Shown: piece after piece, positions 1-6,788 of the stretch | How positions within the stretch are numbered: the first letter of the stretch is position 1 | Layout of the letters: every line of letters starts with the position of its first letter | From: Candidatus Bathyarchaeota archaeon | Lineage (GTDB): Archaea; Thermoproteota; Bathyarchaeia; Bathyarchaeales; UBA233 | Reading direction: 5' to 3' | Assembly (NCBI GenBank): GCA_029907045.1 | Contig: JARYMR010000013.1 | Span: 1-20,203, forward strand | Length of the DNA stretch: 20,203 bases | Notes under the pieces: model-generated | Told to the model about the DNA's origin: nothing | What the model saw: only the letters and a program-made list of their open reading frames with translations | The model's database searches: none | Program-made: the position numbers and the translations under genes

Positions 1-330
1 AACAGTCTTGTAAACGTAAGGATTCTTCTCGCTGTATAAAGCCAAGTAATTTCTCAAATCGTCTTTTGTTAGAATGTACGGATTAAGCTTCATGATTCTA
101 AGAAATCTCTTAATTTCCCTGATATGGTTTCTGATACTTAAATCTGCTAATTGAAGGTCAACTTTACAGAATAACTCAAAATCCTTCAACAATTCTTCAA
201 AGTCTATTCTCCTATTCTCTCCATTCTCTATTCTGCTATCGTATGGTTTCCATACGCATTCTTTATAAGAATTGTTCCTTATAAGATCCTCTGGCGTAGC
301 CTCCGTGGGTTCGAATCCCACCCCCCGCAC
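1..330 (-). CDS. Tyrosine recombinase/integrase, N-terminal part (runs off window; possibly the int(C) piece of a split integrase)
   Basis: The minus strand is open from 348 down to base 1, and a GTG at 330-328 gives a product beginning VRGVGFEPT. That start is characteristic of archaeal integrases whose 5' end lies antisense over the T-arm of a tRNA gene. About 110 residues are visible. Roughly residues 45-110 look like the helical SAM-like core-binding domain of phage-type integrases (segments such as FEELLKDFELFC, LSIRNHIREIKRFL and TKDDLRNYLALYSEKNP). The catalytic R..HxxR..Y domain lies outside the window. In SSV-type elements the attachment site sits inside int, so integration splits the gene. 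The arrangement here, recombinase body to the left of the tRNA 3' fragment and reading away from it, fits the int(C)/attR side. An intact integrase overlapping the att site is the alternative. The start codon is uncertain. Confidence 0.75.
   Translation of the reverse strand, partial: MRGVGFEPTEATPEDLIRNNSYKECVWKPYDSRIENGENRRIDFEELLKDFELFCKVDLQLADLSIRNHIREIKRFLRIMKLNPYILTKDDLRNYLALYSEKNPYVYKTV
286..329 (+). other. tRNA-Leu 3' fragment, attachment-site (attR-like) junction
   Basis: A perfect T-arm is present: stem GTGGG (305-309) and CCCAC (317-321) around loop TTCGAAT (310-316). It is followed by acceptor strand CCCCCGC (322-328) and discriminator A329. GGCGTAGCC at 293-301 resembles the long variable arm of archaeal tRNA-Leu. 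The partner strand GCGGGGG, the D-arm and a usable anticodon arm are absent upstream; that DNA instead reads as recombinase. It is therefore a 3' fragment, as left at one end when an element integrates into a tRNA gene. The left limit of homology is estimated. The Leu assignment rests on the acceptor and variable arm and is moderately sure. Confidence 0.72.
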
Positions 331-496
331 TTTTTGGTGGCACTTGACTTATGTCGACGTTTAGATTCTGTTGTAACGGTTGTAGACATGGAATAGTCTT
401 TGGCCAATAGCTGGAGGTCTAAATCGCTTGTGCTGGTTTCTCTATAGGTAATAAAGCTAAAATAATGAACATATAATCTAATATAGGTGTGATGAA

Positions 497-943
497 GTGT
501 CTGAAGGCGAGAAGAATTATTCCGATTATGTTAAACATCTTTCGAATCTTATGAGTGGCATGTTATTTCTTGCAGGCTTTACATTTACAGTTGTCACGAT
601 TCTCCTTACTCGGCTTCCTCATTTGAGTAGTGTGCAGTCGCAACTCATACTCCTCTTTTTTACAGTGTTTTTCTACCTACTCATCTTTCTTGCAAGTCAT
701 TTCGCAATTGAAGTTATTTACTATTGTGAAAGCATTCCCCCCTTGTCGATACAAACAAAGATTACAAACCCTCTCGTGGTGCTTGTCATTCTCTTGGTTG
801 GTTTTGCTTTACCCCTGCTTTTCCTCCTTTGGGAGTTAACTTCGCTTGCTACAATCTCAGGTCTGATATGGGTGTTCTTTGCAATTGCAATTTTTCTTTT
901 CGTCTATATGCCTTTCCAAAGATGGCGAAGTAGAATCCATTGA
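497..943 (+). CDS. Small four-helix membrane protein, unknown function
   Basis: The product has 148 residues and a GTG start, preceded by AGGTG (485-489) at seven bases spacing; an in-frame stop at 479 excludes a longer protein. Four hydrophobic segments are evident at about residues 18-38, 49-72, 92-112 and 117-138. The N-terminus is short and charged, and the tail QRWRSRIH is basic, so the C-terminus is likely cytoplasmic. I recognise no family motif or catalytic residues. AT-rich boxes at 440-447 and 470-479 could be TATA elements. The gene is monocistronic: the tRNA/integrase junction lies to its left and a convergent phosphoesterase gene to its right. It could be a host gene or debris of an earlier integration at the same tRNA. 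Confidence 0.7.
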   Translation: MSEGEKNYSDYVKHLSNLMSGMLFLAGFTFTVVTILLTRLPHLSSVQSQLILLFFTVFFYLLIFLASHFAIEVIYYCESIPPLSIQTKITNPLVVLVILLVGFALPLLFLLWELTSLATISGLIWVFFAIAIFLFVYMPFQRWRSRIH

Positions 944-1081
944 GCCTTTGACATGAGACTTGAGGCAAGATTTAATCAGCGTTATTGCTTCTATCTCTAC
1001 ATGAGTTTGGCACGAAATCAACCAATAGGGACTTTATCCTCTATATTTTTGGATTATAAAAGGCTGGTGAAGATTTTGTTT

Positions 1082-1858
1082 TTATTGGGCTAGGGAGTCG
1101 CTGTATTGTGAAATGTCTGATGCTTGCAGTATCTCCCTTCTCTTCACTATTTCTTTAAAGTCTACGTAGCCTCCGCCTACAATTTTCAGTTTAGCATCAA
1201 TTTTCTTGTTTTTAATTTCTATAACGTTGTAGGAGTTGCAGAAGAAGCCTCTCAATTTTTCACATGATATGCTTCCTGCGTGAACAACGAGCATGTCTTC
1301 AATTCTCCATCTCCATGGTCTGTGGCGGTGTCCACAGAGAACCAAATCAGTTTTTGATTTTACGAGGCTTCTTAGGACGTCGCCTGCGTCTACAATTGTT
1401 ATTTGGTCTGCTCCTGTGTCTGGAACTGGGATTATGTGGTGGTGGAGGGCTACAATTTTTACTTTGTCTTTATATTCTTGGAGGGTTTTTTCAAGCCAAA
1501 GGTTTTGTCTGTGACCCACTTCGCCGTCGTCTCTGTCTGGTCTGGCTGAGCTTAAGACCAGTATAACTGCGTCGTCAACTTCTGTTACTTGCGTGAATGG
1601 GAAAAACTCTTTAAATAGAAGATAGCCTGTTGACCGATAGTCATGGTTTCCGCTTACGTAAATTATTTTTTCTGCCTTCAGCCTTTTCAACTCTTTAACT
1701 GCGGTTTCAAACTCTGATATTAAACCGTTTTCCGTTAAATCTCCGCAAACCAGAACCAGGTCTGGAGATAATTCGTTAATTTCCTTAATGCCAGCCCTAA
1801 GCGTTTCTTTGCGAAGCATTGGACCGCAATGGACATCTGATATTTGAGCGATTAGCAT
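1082..1858 (-). CDS. Calcineurin-like metallophosphoesterase
   Basis: This 258-residue soluble enzyme carries the full set of dinuclear-metal phosphoesterase motifs: D8-V-H10 (ISDVH), G-D40 (VCGDLTENG), GNHD at 70-73, HHH at 139-141 and GHRH at 176-179. The family includes Icc-type cyclic-nucleotide phosphodiesterases and many enzymes of unknown substrate, so hydrolysis of a phosphodiester or phosphomonoester is as far as the sequence goes. Length is normal and no signal peptide is seen. The ATG lies only six bases past the stop of the upstream DUF47 gene and has little Shine-Dalgarno of its own, so it is probably translationally coupled to that gene. Confidence 0.88.
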   Translation of the reverse strand: MLIAQISDVHCGPMLRKETLRAGIKEINELSPDLVLVCGDLTENGLISEFETAVKELKRLKAEKIIYVSGNHDYRSTGYLLFKEFFPFTQVTEVDDAVILVLSSARPDRDDGEVGHRQNLWLEKTLQEYKDKVKIVALHHHIIPVPDTGADQITIVDAGDVLRSLVKSKTDLVLCGHRHRPWRWRIEDMLVVHAGSISCEKLRGFFCNSYNVIEIKNKKIDAKLKIVGGGYVDFKEIVKRREILQASDISQYSDSLAQ

Positions 1859-1864
1859 ATTATT

Positions 1865-2533
1865 TCATTCTCTGCTTGCAAGTATAACAATGTAATCCGC
1901 CGTGTCAGCACACATGTCCGCTGCATGTTCAATAAACTCAACTAAATCGTCAAATATTACCATGGCGCCACAGTTCAATTTATCCGAAAATTTGGTGAAC
2001 AAAGCCTTCATTTTCAAATACTCCTCATCAATATCATGTTCAATCTCTTCCACTTTTTTAGCGCCTTGCATGGCGGCTGCTGCATCCACCGTTATTTTTT
2101 CAAGGCTTCCCCGTAATGCGTGGGCGCACTCCACCAATGTTGAAGTCATGTGGGCTGCGCTGTCCCACAATTCTTTTGGGACATTTATGTCTCCGAGCAT
2201 TTTTATGCACCTTGCCACATCTTTCACGTGGTCTGCGAGGGTGTCTAGGCGTTTAACGAGGTGCATTAGGTCTTCGCGGTATTCTGCGAATAGGGCTGCG
2301 CCTTTTGATAGTTCTTTAAAAACTTCTGTTCTTAGGCTGTCCACTTCCTTTTCCACTTTGAAGAGATTTTCGATGCTTTGGAATGCTTCCTTCTTTTTTC
2401 CTTCTGAAATGTTTTTTATTGCTTGATGTAGCAGCGTTACCGTGTCTAAAGCTTTTGTTATTTGTTCTTGGGCTAGGTCTAAAGCTTTTGTTCTTCTACG
2501 TCTTTCAAACCATGCATAGCTTCTTTTTTCCAA
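1865..2533 (-). CDS. DUF47 / PhoU-like helical protein
   Basis: The protein has 222 residues and is almost entirely helical. It has the layout of the DUF47 family (PhoU-like, TIGR00153 type): an N-terminal FERRRRTKALDLAQEQ region, the LMHLVKRLDTLADHVKDVAR segment (about residues 90-110), and a C-terminal VEFIEHAADMCADTADYI segment whose acidic residues resemble PhoU metal-binding helices. DUF47 proteins are usually encoded beside a PiT-type phosphate transporter and thought to regulate it; no transporter is in this window. The start is a TTG at 2533. A TATA-like box lies upstream at 2573-2580. The gene is first in a two-gene operon with the phosphoesterase. Confidence 0.82.
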   Translation of the reverse strand: MEKRSYAWFERRRRTKALDLAQEQITKALDTVTLLHQAIKNISEGKKKEAFQSIENLFKVEKEVDSLRTEVFKELSKGAALFAEYREDLMHLVKRLDTLADHVKDVARCIKMLGDINVPKELWDSAAHMTSTLVECAHALRGSLEKITVDAAAAMQGAKKVEEIEHDIDEEYLKMKALFTKFSDKLNCGAMVIFDDLVEFIEHAADMCADTADYIVILASRE

Positions 2534-2572
2534 ATTTGCATCCCTTTTTAAACCTTTATTTTCACAAGTCTA

Positions 2573-2580
2573 CTTATAAC
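2573..2580 (-). promoter_or_regulatory. TATA-like box for the DUF47-phosphoesterase operon
   Basis: On the minus strand the sequence reads GTTATAAG, with an expected transcript start about 25 bases downstream (near 2551). That leaves a short leader before the TTG at 2533. It is the only strong TATA-like match in the moaE-DUF47 gap. Assigned by eye. Confidence 0.4.
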
Positions 2581-2592
2581 CCTTCTCTAAAT

Positions 2593-3060
2593 TCACCTTT
2601 CCAAAAGGGAAGAGGATTCTGAAACCCAGCGGGCAGATGTTTTGCCCTTTTCATCTATGACATATTCTTTCTTGAAGATAGGCGCCTCCTTCTTGTACCT
2701 TTCAACGGCCTCTTCCAAAACTGGAAAGACATTTTTGCGGTGGGAGCCAGCAACTATGACGTATACCATTTCTTCGCCAACATTAAATTCGCCGAGTAAA
2801 TGGTGAATTTGAACGTTTACTATGCCCTCTCTCCGCTCCAAATCTTGACAGATTTTGGCTAAAACTTCATTTGCCTTCTCTTCATAGGCTTCTAACTCCA
2901 ACTTCTGAACTTTTTTCTCTTCTAATGTTTCTCCGCGAACCACTCCAATAAACAAGGCAATTGCACCAGCCTTCTCAAAATTCGGCAAATTTTTTAAATT
3001 TTCTATCGCTTCTAGAAGGGAAAATTTTCCTTTCTCATGAACTCCAGCGAAAGTTTTCAT
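2593..3060 (-). CDS. moaE: Molybdopterin synthase catalytic subunit MoaE
   Basis: MoaE and the thiocarboxylated small subunit MoaD convert cyclic pyranopterin monophosphate to molybdopterin, the precursor of the Mo/W cofactor. Family motifs are present in order: GAIALFIGVVRGET, LELEAYEEKA, the IHHLLGEFNVGE loop, SHR followed by F..LE.AV..YK, and APIFKKEY, which matches the usual PIWKKE with the conserved lysines kept. Length is normal at 155 residues from the ATG at 3060. This start has GGTG (3072-3069) eight bases upstream; a GTG at 3069 is possible but has a poorer ribosome site. No MoaD or other cofactor gene is in the window. The gene follows pxpC by a short gap and may share its transcript or use a TTTAATAG box near 3096-3103. 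Confidence 0.9.
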   Translation of the reverse strand: MKTFAGVHEKGKFSLLEAIENLKNLPNFEKAGAIALFIGVVRGETLEEKKVQKLELEAYEEKANEVLAKICQDLERREGIVNVQIHHLLGEFNVGEEMVYVIVAGSHRKNVFPVLEEAVERYKKEAPIFKKEYVIDEKGKTSARWVSESSSLLER

Positions 3061-3104
3061 GATAGGCACACCATGATATCATTGCTTCAGTTTTCTATTA
3101 AACG

Positions 3105-4058
3105 TTAATATGGCTTCTTCAATAGCATTCCGCCGAGGTTATTAAGCAGCCGGTGATAAGCTTTTGTTTTTTCATGGGCTGATTGCATTGAGATTTTGGA
3201 AAATGCTATAGTGTCGTTTGGTTTTGCTTGTCCAAGCATGGAAACGTCTGGCGTGATGGCTACTGCAATTTTTGGATAGCCACCCGTGGTTTGGGCGTCC
3301 CGCATTATCAGTATTGGTTTTCCATTTTTTGGAACTTGGATTGCTCCGGGCAAGAGGGCATCTGAAACAATGTCTGCTTTTGCCTTGTGCTCTATTGTTG
3401 GTCCTTCGAGTCTGTATCCCATGCGGTCCGCTTCTGATGTAACCGTGTATGGGTTTGATAGGAATGTTGTTATCCCATTTTCGGTAAACATGTCGGCTTG
3501 TGGTCCCAATACTACGTGAACTGTGAAGTTTCCAGTGTATTGTGGTATTAACGCTTCTGGCATTGCATATCCCATTTTAAGAGGTGGAGTGGCGAATCCT
3601 TCAATAATGTCTCCGCTCTTTAATTGTCTACCATTTATGCCTCCGAATCCGCCACGCACATAGGTGGATCTGCTTCCAAGCACCAGTGGCGTGTTTATTC
3701 CTCCTTTTATGGATAGGTATGCTCGGCATCCGCTCTTCATTTTGCCAAAAGAGATGACGTCTCCCTCTTTTACTTGTAGTGTTTGCCACATGGGGGCATT
3801 TTCGCCGTTAATTTTTGGTTCTGCGTCTCCGCCCGTTATTGCAATGGGGGTTTTTGTTAGAGCCTTAAGTTCTGGACCTATTAGGGTTATTTCTAAGCAA
3901 GCGTCGTTTGGGTTATTTTCAACCAAAAGGTTTGCTGCGATTAATGCGAAGGTGTCCATGGCGCCTGATATTGGCACGCTATATTTTAGATAGCCGTATC
4001 TTCCTAAGTCTTGAACTGTTGTGAACAATCCTGGCTTTAGAACTTGGAAAACCTGCAT
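3105..4058 (-). CDS. pxpC: 5-oxoprolinase subunit PxpC (biotin-dependent carboxyltransferase-like, KipA/YbgK family)
   Basis: This 317-residue subunit of the prokaryotic ATP-dependent 5-oxoprolinase works with PxpA and PxpB to open 5-oxoproline (pyroglutamate) to L-glutamate. Recognisable elements run in family order: the N-terminal KPGLFTTVQDLGRYGY, PISGAMD, ITGGDAEPKING, CRAYLSIKGGINTP, LGSRSTYVRGGFGG, then EADRMGYRLEGP and LPGAIQVP in the second half, and DAQTTGGYPKIA. The length is that of the family. The ATG at 4058 has GAGGATTAGG just before it, a good ribosome site, and follows the pxpB stop by a few bases. It is the last of the pxpA-pxpB-pxpC run. Confidence 0.92.
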   Translation of the reverse strand: MQVFQVLKPGLFTTVQDLGRYGYLKYSVPISGAMDTFALIAANLLVENNPNDACLEITLIGPELKALTKTPIAITGGDAEPKINGENAPMWQTLQVKEGDVISFGKMKSGCRAYLSIKGGINTPLVLGSRSTYVRGGFGGINGRQLKSGDIIEGFATPPLKMGYAMPEALIPQYTGNFTVHVVLGPQADMFTENGITTFLSNPYTVTSEADRMGYRLEGPTIEHKAKADIVSDALLPGAIQVPKNGKPILIMRDAQTTGGYPKIAVAITPDVSMLGQAKPNDTIAFSKISMQSAHEKTKAYHRLLNNLGGMLLKKPY

Positions 4059-4063
4059 TTAGC

Positions 4064-4801
4064 CTAATCCTCAAAGGTGGGTTTCCATTCGCCTTTTGAA
4101 ATAGCTTCTTCAATTGTTTTGAATTCGCTTTCAGAAATTGGTTTAAACTTCACAATATCGCCTGGGCTTAAAAGTGCTAGTGGATGCTGGAGTGAATTGA
4201 AGAGTTTTATTGGTGTTCTGCCTATTATTCGCCATCCGCCCGGCGCCTCGCAAGGATAGATTCCCGTTTGTTTTTCTGCTATGCCCACCGAGCCTTGTGG
4301 AACTTTTAGTCTTGGGGTTTCAAGGCGTGGTGTTGCAATTTCGTCTGGAACTTCTCCTAAATATGGGAAACCAGCGACGAATCCGATCATGTAAACCCTA
4401 TATTCCCTTTCAGAATGCAACCTTACAACTGTTTCTTCTGTTATTCCATGATATTTGGCGACAAACCCCAAGTCTGGTCCATACTCTCCGCCATAAACCA
4501 CTGGAACAATCAATTTTCTTCCTTCAATTTTGACTGCTAACTTGTTCAGATTTTTTTCAATGTCTTTGATTTGGAATACAAGTTGCTCATAATTGATTTT
4601 TAACGGGTTATAGCGGATGAGGAGCGACCGATATGTGGGAACTGTTTCTTCAACTCCTATGATGTTAGCTTTTGAAACTGCATTGTTTAAGGCTATTACT
4701 TTTTGGTTTGCTTCCAGACTTATTACTTCGCCAAACTCGATAACTAGAGCGCTGTCGCCGAAAGGCAAGTAACGGGCAGATTCGTAAATTTTCGCTTGCA
4801 T
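4064..4801 (-). CDS. pxpB: 5-oxoprolinase subunit PxpB (KipI/YbgJ family)
   Basis: This subunit of the PxpABC 5-oxoprolinase is a paralogue of KipI-type proteins. The N-terminal domain begins ARYLPFGDSALVIEFG. The C-terminal cyclophilin-like domain has GFVAGFPYLGEVP, ATPRLETPRLKVPQGSVG, and QTGIYPCEAPGGWRIIGRTP, all standard family signatures. I take the ATG at 4801 (245 residues), just past the pxpA stop with AAAGG upstream. A TTG at 4828, overlapping pxpA, would add nine residues that match nothing typical. Spacing to pxpA and pxpC indicates one transcript and one complex. No frameshift or missing motif is seen. Confidence 0.92.
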   Translation of the reverse strand: MQAKIYESARYLPFGDSALVIEFGEVISLEANQKVIALNNAVSKANIIGVEETVPTYRSLLIRYNPLKINYEQLVFQIKDIEKNLNKLAVKIEGRKLIVPVVYGGEYGPDLGFVAKYHGITEETVVRLHSEREYRVYMIGFVAGFPYLGEVPDEIATPRLETPRLKVPQGSVGIAEKQTGIYPCEAPGGWRIIGRTPIKLFNSLQHPLALLSPGDIVKFKPISESEFKTIEEAISKGEWKPTFED

Positions 4802-4811
4802 TGTTAAGCCT

Positions 4812-5585
4812 TTAAATAAAGTTGCCAACAGCCGTAACTTCTACTCCAGACTTAACCAGTTCCTTCTTCAAAACCTCTGTCAATTTTATAGCTGTGGGTG
4901 TGTCGCCATGCACGCAAATCGTATGCACTTTGCCTAAGGTTACGGTTTCGCCGTTGGCAGCCAAAACCTTTCCTTCCCTTATTACTTTTAGGGTTCTTTC
5001 GAGAACTGTGGATGGGTTTGTGATGATTGAGTTTGGTTGTTTTCTCGAGACGAGGGTTCCATCAGCATTGTATGCTCTGTCAGCAAAAAATTCGTATGCT
5101 ACACGCAATCCCGCATTGGTGGCAGTTTTAGCTAAGGCTGATTTTGGAGGTGCAAAAATTATGAGGCTTTTGTCTAATGCTTTAACTGCGTCTACTATTC
5201 CCTTGCTTGTTTCCTCATCTTTCACTGCTGTATTGTATAATGCTCCATGAGGTTTTACATGTTGAAGGTTTAAGCTAGCAATTTTTGCGAATCCTTGAAG
5301 AGCGCTTACTTGGTAAATTGTATAATTTCTAATTTCTTCCAAAGTTAGACGCATTTCTCTCCTTCCAAAACCAAGAAGGTCCGGATAGCCTGGATGGGCG
5401 CCCACTGCCACACCATGCTTTTTTGCTAGGTTCACTGTTTGCATTATTGTTGTTGGGTCGCCTGCGTGGAATCCGCATGCTATGTTTGCTGATGTTATGT
5501 GTGGCATTATTTCCTTGTCATTTCCAATTTTGAATGTTCCGTAGCTTTCGCCTAAATCACAGTTTATGTCTATTTTTAGCGTCAA
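4812..5585 (-). CDS. pxpA: 5-oxoprolinase subunit PxpA (LamB/YcsF family)
   Basis: The 257-residue protein shows the LamB/YcsF signatures: IDINCDLGESYG at the N-terminus, then SANIACGFHAGDP, VAVGAHPGYPDLLGFGRREM, LQHVKPHGALYN and, near the C-terminus, ICVHGDTP. In bacteria PxpA with PxpB and PxpC converts 5-oxoproline plus ATP to glutamate. The only start compatible with the conserved N-terminus is the TTG at 5585, preceded by GGGAT. It begins 19 bases after the stop of the oxidoreductase gene, so the four genes read as one operon. The predicted role is recovery of glutamate from 5-oxoproline formed spontaneously from glutamine/glutamate or from peptides. Confidence 0.92.
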   Translation of the reverse strand: MTLKIDINCDLGESYGTFKIGNDKEIMPHITSANIACGFHAGDPTTIMQTVNLAKKHGVAVGAHPGYPDLLGFGRREMRLTLEEIRNYTIYQVSALQGFAKIASLNLQHVKPHGALYNTAVKDEETSKGIVDAVKALDKSLIIFAPPKSALAKTATNAGLRVAYEFFADRAYNADGTLVSRKQPNSIITNPSTVLERTLKVIREGKVLAANGETVTLGKVHTICVHGDTPTAIKLTEVLKKELVKSGVEVTAVGNFI

Positions 5586-5604
5586 ATTTTATCCCATAAC
5601 ATGT

Positions 5605-6636
5605 TTATAGTGAAACGTATTTTCTCATGTCTTCCACGGCGGCGGAAGGCACCGGCAAGTCTTTCATTGTAACTAAGCCTGGCGGCGCCTTGATCACTTT
5701 TGGAATTGCGTTAACAACCATTGCCACTGTGCCTATGTCACCATGAACGCATGGCTGAATCCTCTGCTTTATAGTTGGGGTTCCATGGATTGTTATGGCG
5801 TCATACTCTTCTTCTGCTCCTATGTATGCTTGAAAATCGAGAATTATGACTTCTTTATTTTTGATTATTCCCTTCGCCTTTTGTCGTAAACCAGCAGCTT
5901 GACCAGCCTTAACTTTTATGTGTTCGCTTTCTACTGGTTTTTTGGCGATTACTGGTTCCGCTGGTTCAGCTATTATTTTGTCAAGCTTCCACGCTAAGGC
6001 GTCAGCTACTAAGGCAATGGACTGTTCAAGTCCCACATGCCCTGTGATTTGTTTGGTTTCAATTTTCTTTTGGAATTCTTCAAGAGTTAAGCCGGCACCA
6101 ATCTTTTTCTGGAATGGCAAGCGTCTGGTAGCAGCGTTCATGACTCTTACTGCTTCAATTTTCTCTATTTTTTGGCAAACAGCCGTGAGCGTTATCACCA
6201 ATGTGTCCATTAGAAAGCCCGGGTTTATGCCTGTGCCCAAAACGGTTGCGCCATGCTTTTTGGCAAGCGCGTCCAGTTCTTTTGCGATTTTTGGTTCGGT
6301 ATAGTATGGGTTGGAGAGTTCTTCGCATGTGGATACTATTTTGACGCCGTGTTTTATGAGTGTGGCTAATTGTTGATGTGTATCCTTTAGGAAGGAGGAG
6401 GTTGCGTGGATAGCTATGTCTGGTTTGGTTTTTGAAAGAACTGCATCCACATCACCTGAAATTTTAACGCCGACTTTCTTGTTTATGCTTAGAACTTCTC
6501 CCAAATCTTTTCCAACCTTATCTTTAGCAACGTCAATAGCCCCAACTATTTCCACCCCTTCCTTTTCAAGCAAAAATTTTGCGATTAAGCTGCCGACAGC
6601 CCCAACTCCAAAAATAGCAACTTTCACCTTCCTCAT
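5605..6636 (-). CDS. 2,4-diaminopentanoate dehydrogenase-like NAD(P)-dependent oxidoreductase
   Basis: This is a 343-residue Rossmann dehydrogenase. The nucleotide-binding GVGAVG lies at residues 10-15. HATSSFL (78-84), GTGINPGF (134-141) and the stretch RRLPFQKKIGAGLTLEEF (171-188) resemble the dihydrodipicolinate-reductase-like group that includes 2,4-diaminopentanoate dehydrogenase (Ord) of ornithine fermentation. The substrate is not certain; the other ornithine-pathway genes (OrA/OrB, OraS/OraE) are not in the window. I choose the ATG at 6636, because GGGAGG lies six bases upstream and a TATA-like GTTTATAGAG (6685-6676) lies at a suitable distance. The open frame extends to 6768, but that N-terminal part is low-quality sequence overlapping the promoter. 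It is the first gene of the pxpABC operon. Confidence 0.78.
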   Translation of the reverse strand: MRKVKVAIFGVGAVGSLIAKFLLEKEGVEIVGAIDVAKDKVGKDLGEVLSINKKVGVKISGDVDAVLSKTKPDIAIHATSSFLKDTHQQLATLIKHGVKIVSTCEELSNPYYTEPKIAKELDALAKKHGATVLGTGINPGFLMDTLVITLTAVCQKIEKIEAVRVMNAATRRLPFQKKIGAGLTLEEFQKKIETKQITGHVGLEQSIALVADALAWKLDKIIAEPAEPVIAKKPVESEHIKVKAGQAAGLRQKAKGIIKNKEVIILDFQAYIGAEEEYDAITIHGTPTIKQRIQPCVHGDIGTVAMVVNAIPKVIKAPPGLVTMKDLPVPSAAVEDMRKYVSL

Positions 6637-6675
6637 TTTTAGCCTCCCTTTTTGCTTATCCTCTATTGTTTTGTG

Positions 6676-6685
6676 CTCTATAAAC
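6676..6685 (-). promoter_or_regulatory. TATA-like box for the oxidoreductase-pxpABC operon
   Basis: The minus strand reads GTTTATAGAG, about 40 bases before the ATG at 6636. The expected transcript start near 6655 leaves a short leader containing the GGGAGG ribosome site. This supports 6636, not 6768, as the true start. Confidence 0.45.
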
Positions 6686-6718
6686 TTGTCTTCGGGGATA
6701 TGATGCTGGTTTTGACAT

Positions 6719-6744
6719 GGTTTAAAACCTTTACGTTTGTAAAC
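6719..6744. promoter_or_regulatory. Two adjacent dyads in the divergent promoter region (possible operator)
   Basis: GGTTTAAAACC at 6719-6729 is a perfect dyad around a central A. Six bases further on, GTTTGTAAAC at 6735-6744 is a GTTT/AAAC dyad with a two-base spacer. They lie between the start sites of two divergent operons, upstream of both genes. Such paired AT-rich dyads could bind a dimeric regulator; TTTAAAA could also be a TATA box for the plus-strand operon. The function is inferred. Confidence 0.3.
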
Positions 6745-6779
6745 TTTTATATTTTGGAGAAACCCCAATACTAAGGAGG
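6744..6779 (+). promoter_or_regulatory. Promoter element and strong ribosome-binding site of the hdr-kor operon
   Basis: CTTTTATATTTT at 6744-6755 is a TATA-like box, and AAGGAGG at 6773-6779 is a near-ideal Shine-Dalgarno nine bases before the TTG at 6789. The strong ribosome site decides that unusual start. The TATA box sits rather close, so transcription may instead start from the TTTAAAA upstream at 6721. Confidence 0.45.
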
Positions 6780-6788
6780 CTTAAAGGG

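Noticed and set aside
211..237. Low-complexity CTATTCTC-like repeats as a possible repeat array
   Set aside because: The repeats are irregular, short, and explained by Arg/Glu/Asn-rich codons of the integrase frame.
286..329. Reading the T-arm region as a complete tRNA gene
   Set aside because: There is no GCGGGGG partner strand, D-arm or usable anticodon arm within 100 bases upstream.
953..1093. A 46-codon plus-strand open frame after the membrane-protein gene
   Set aside because: No ribosome site, no recognisable motif, and it runs into the 3' end of the convergent phosphoesterase gene; likely chance.
3286..5250. Long plus-strand open frames opposite the pxp genes
   Set aside because: They are antisense frames in regions where the minus strand has complete, well-matched PxpABC proteins; no plausible ribosome sites or families.
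6637..6768. A 44-residue N-terminal extension on the Ord-like dehydrogenase open frame
   Set aside because: It covers the divergent promoter and TATA-like box, lacks family similarity, and the ATG at 6636 has a near-ideal GGGAGG ribosome site directly before the Rossmann fold.
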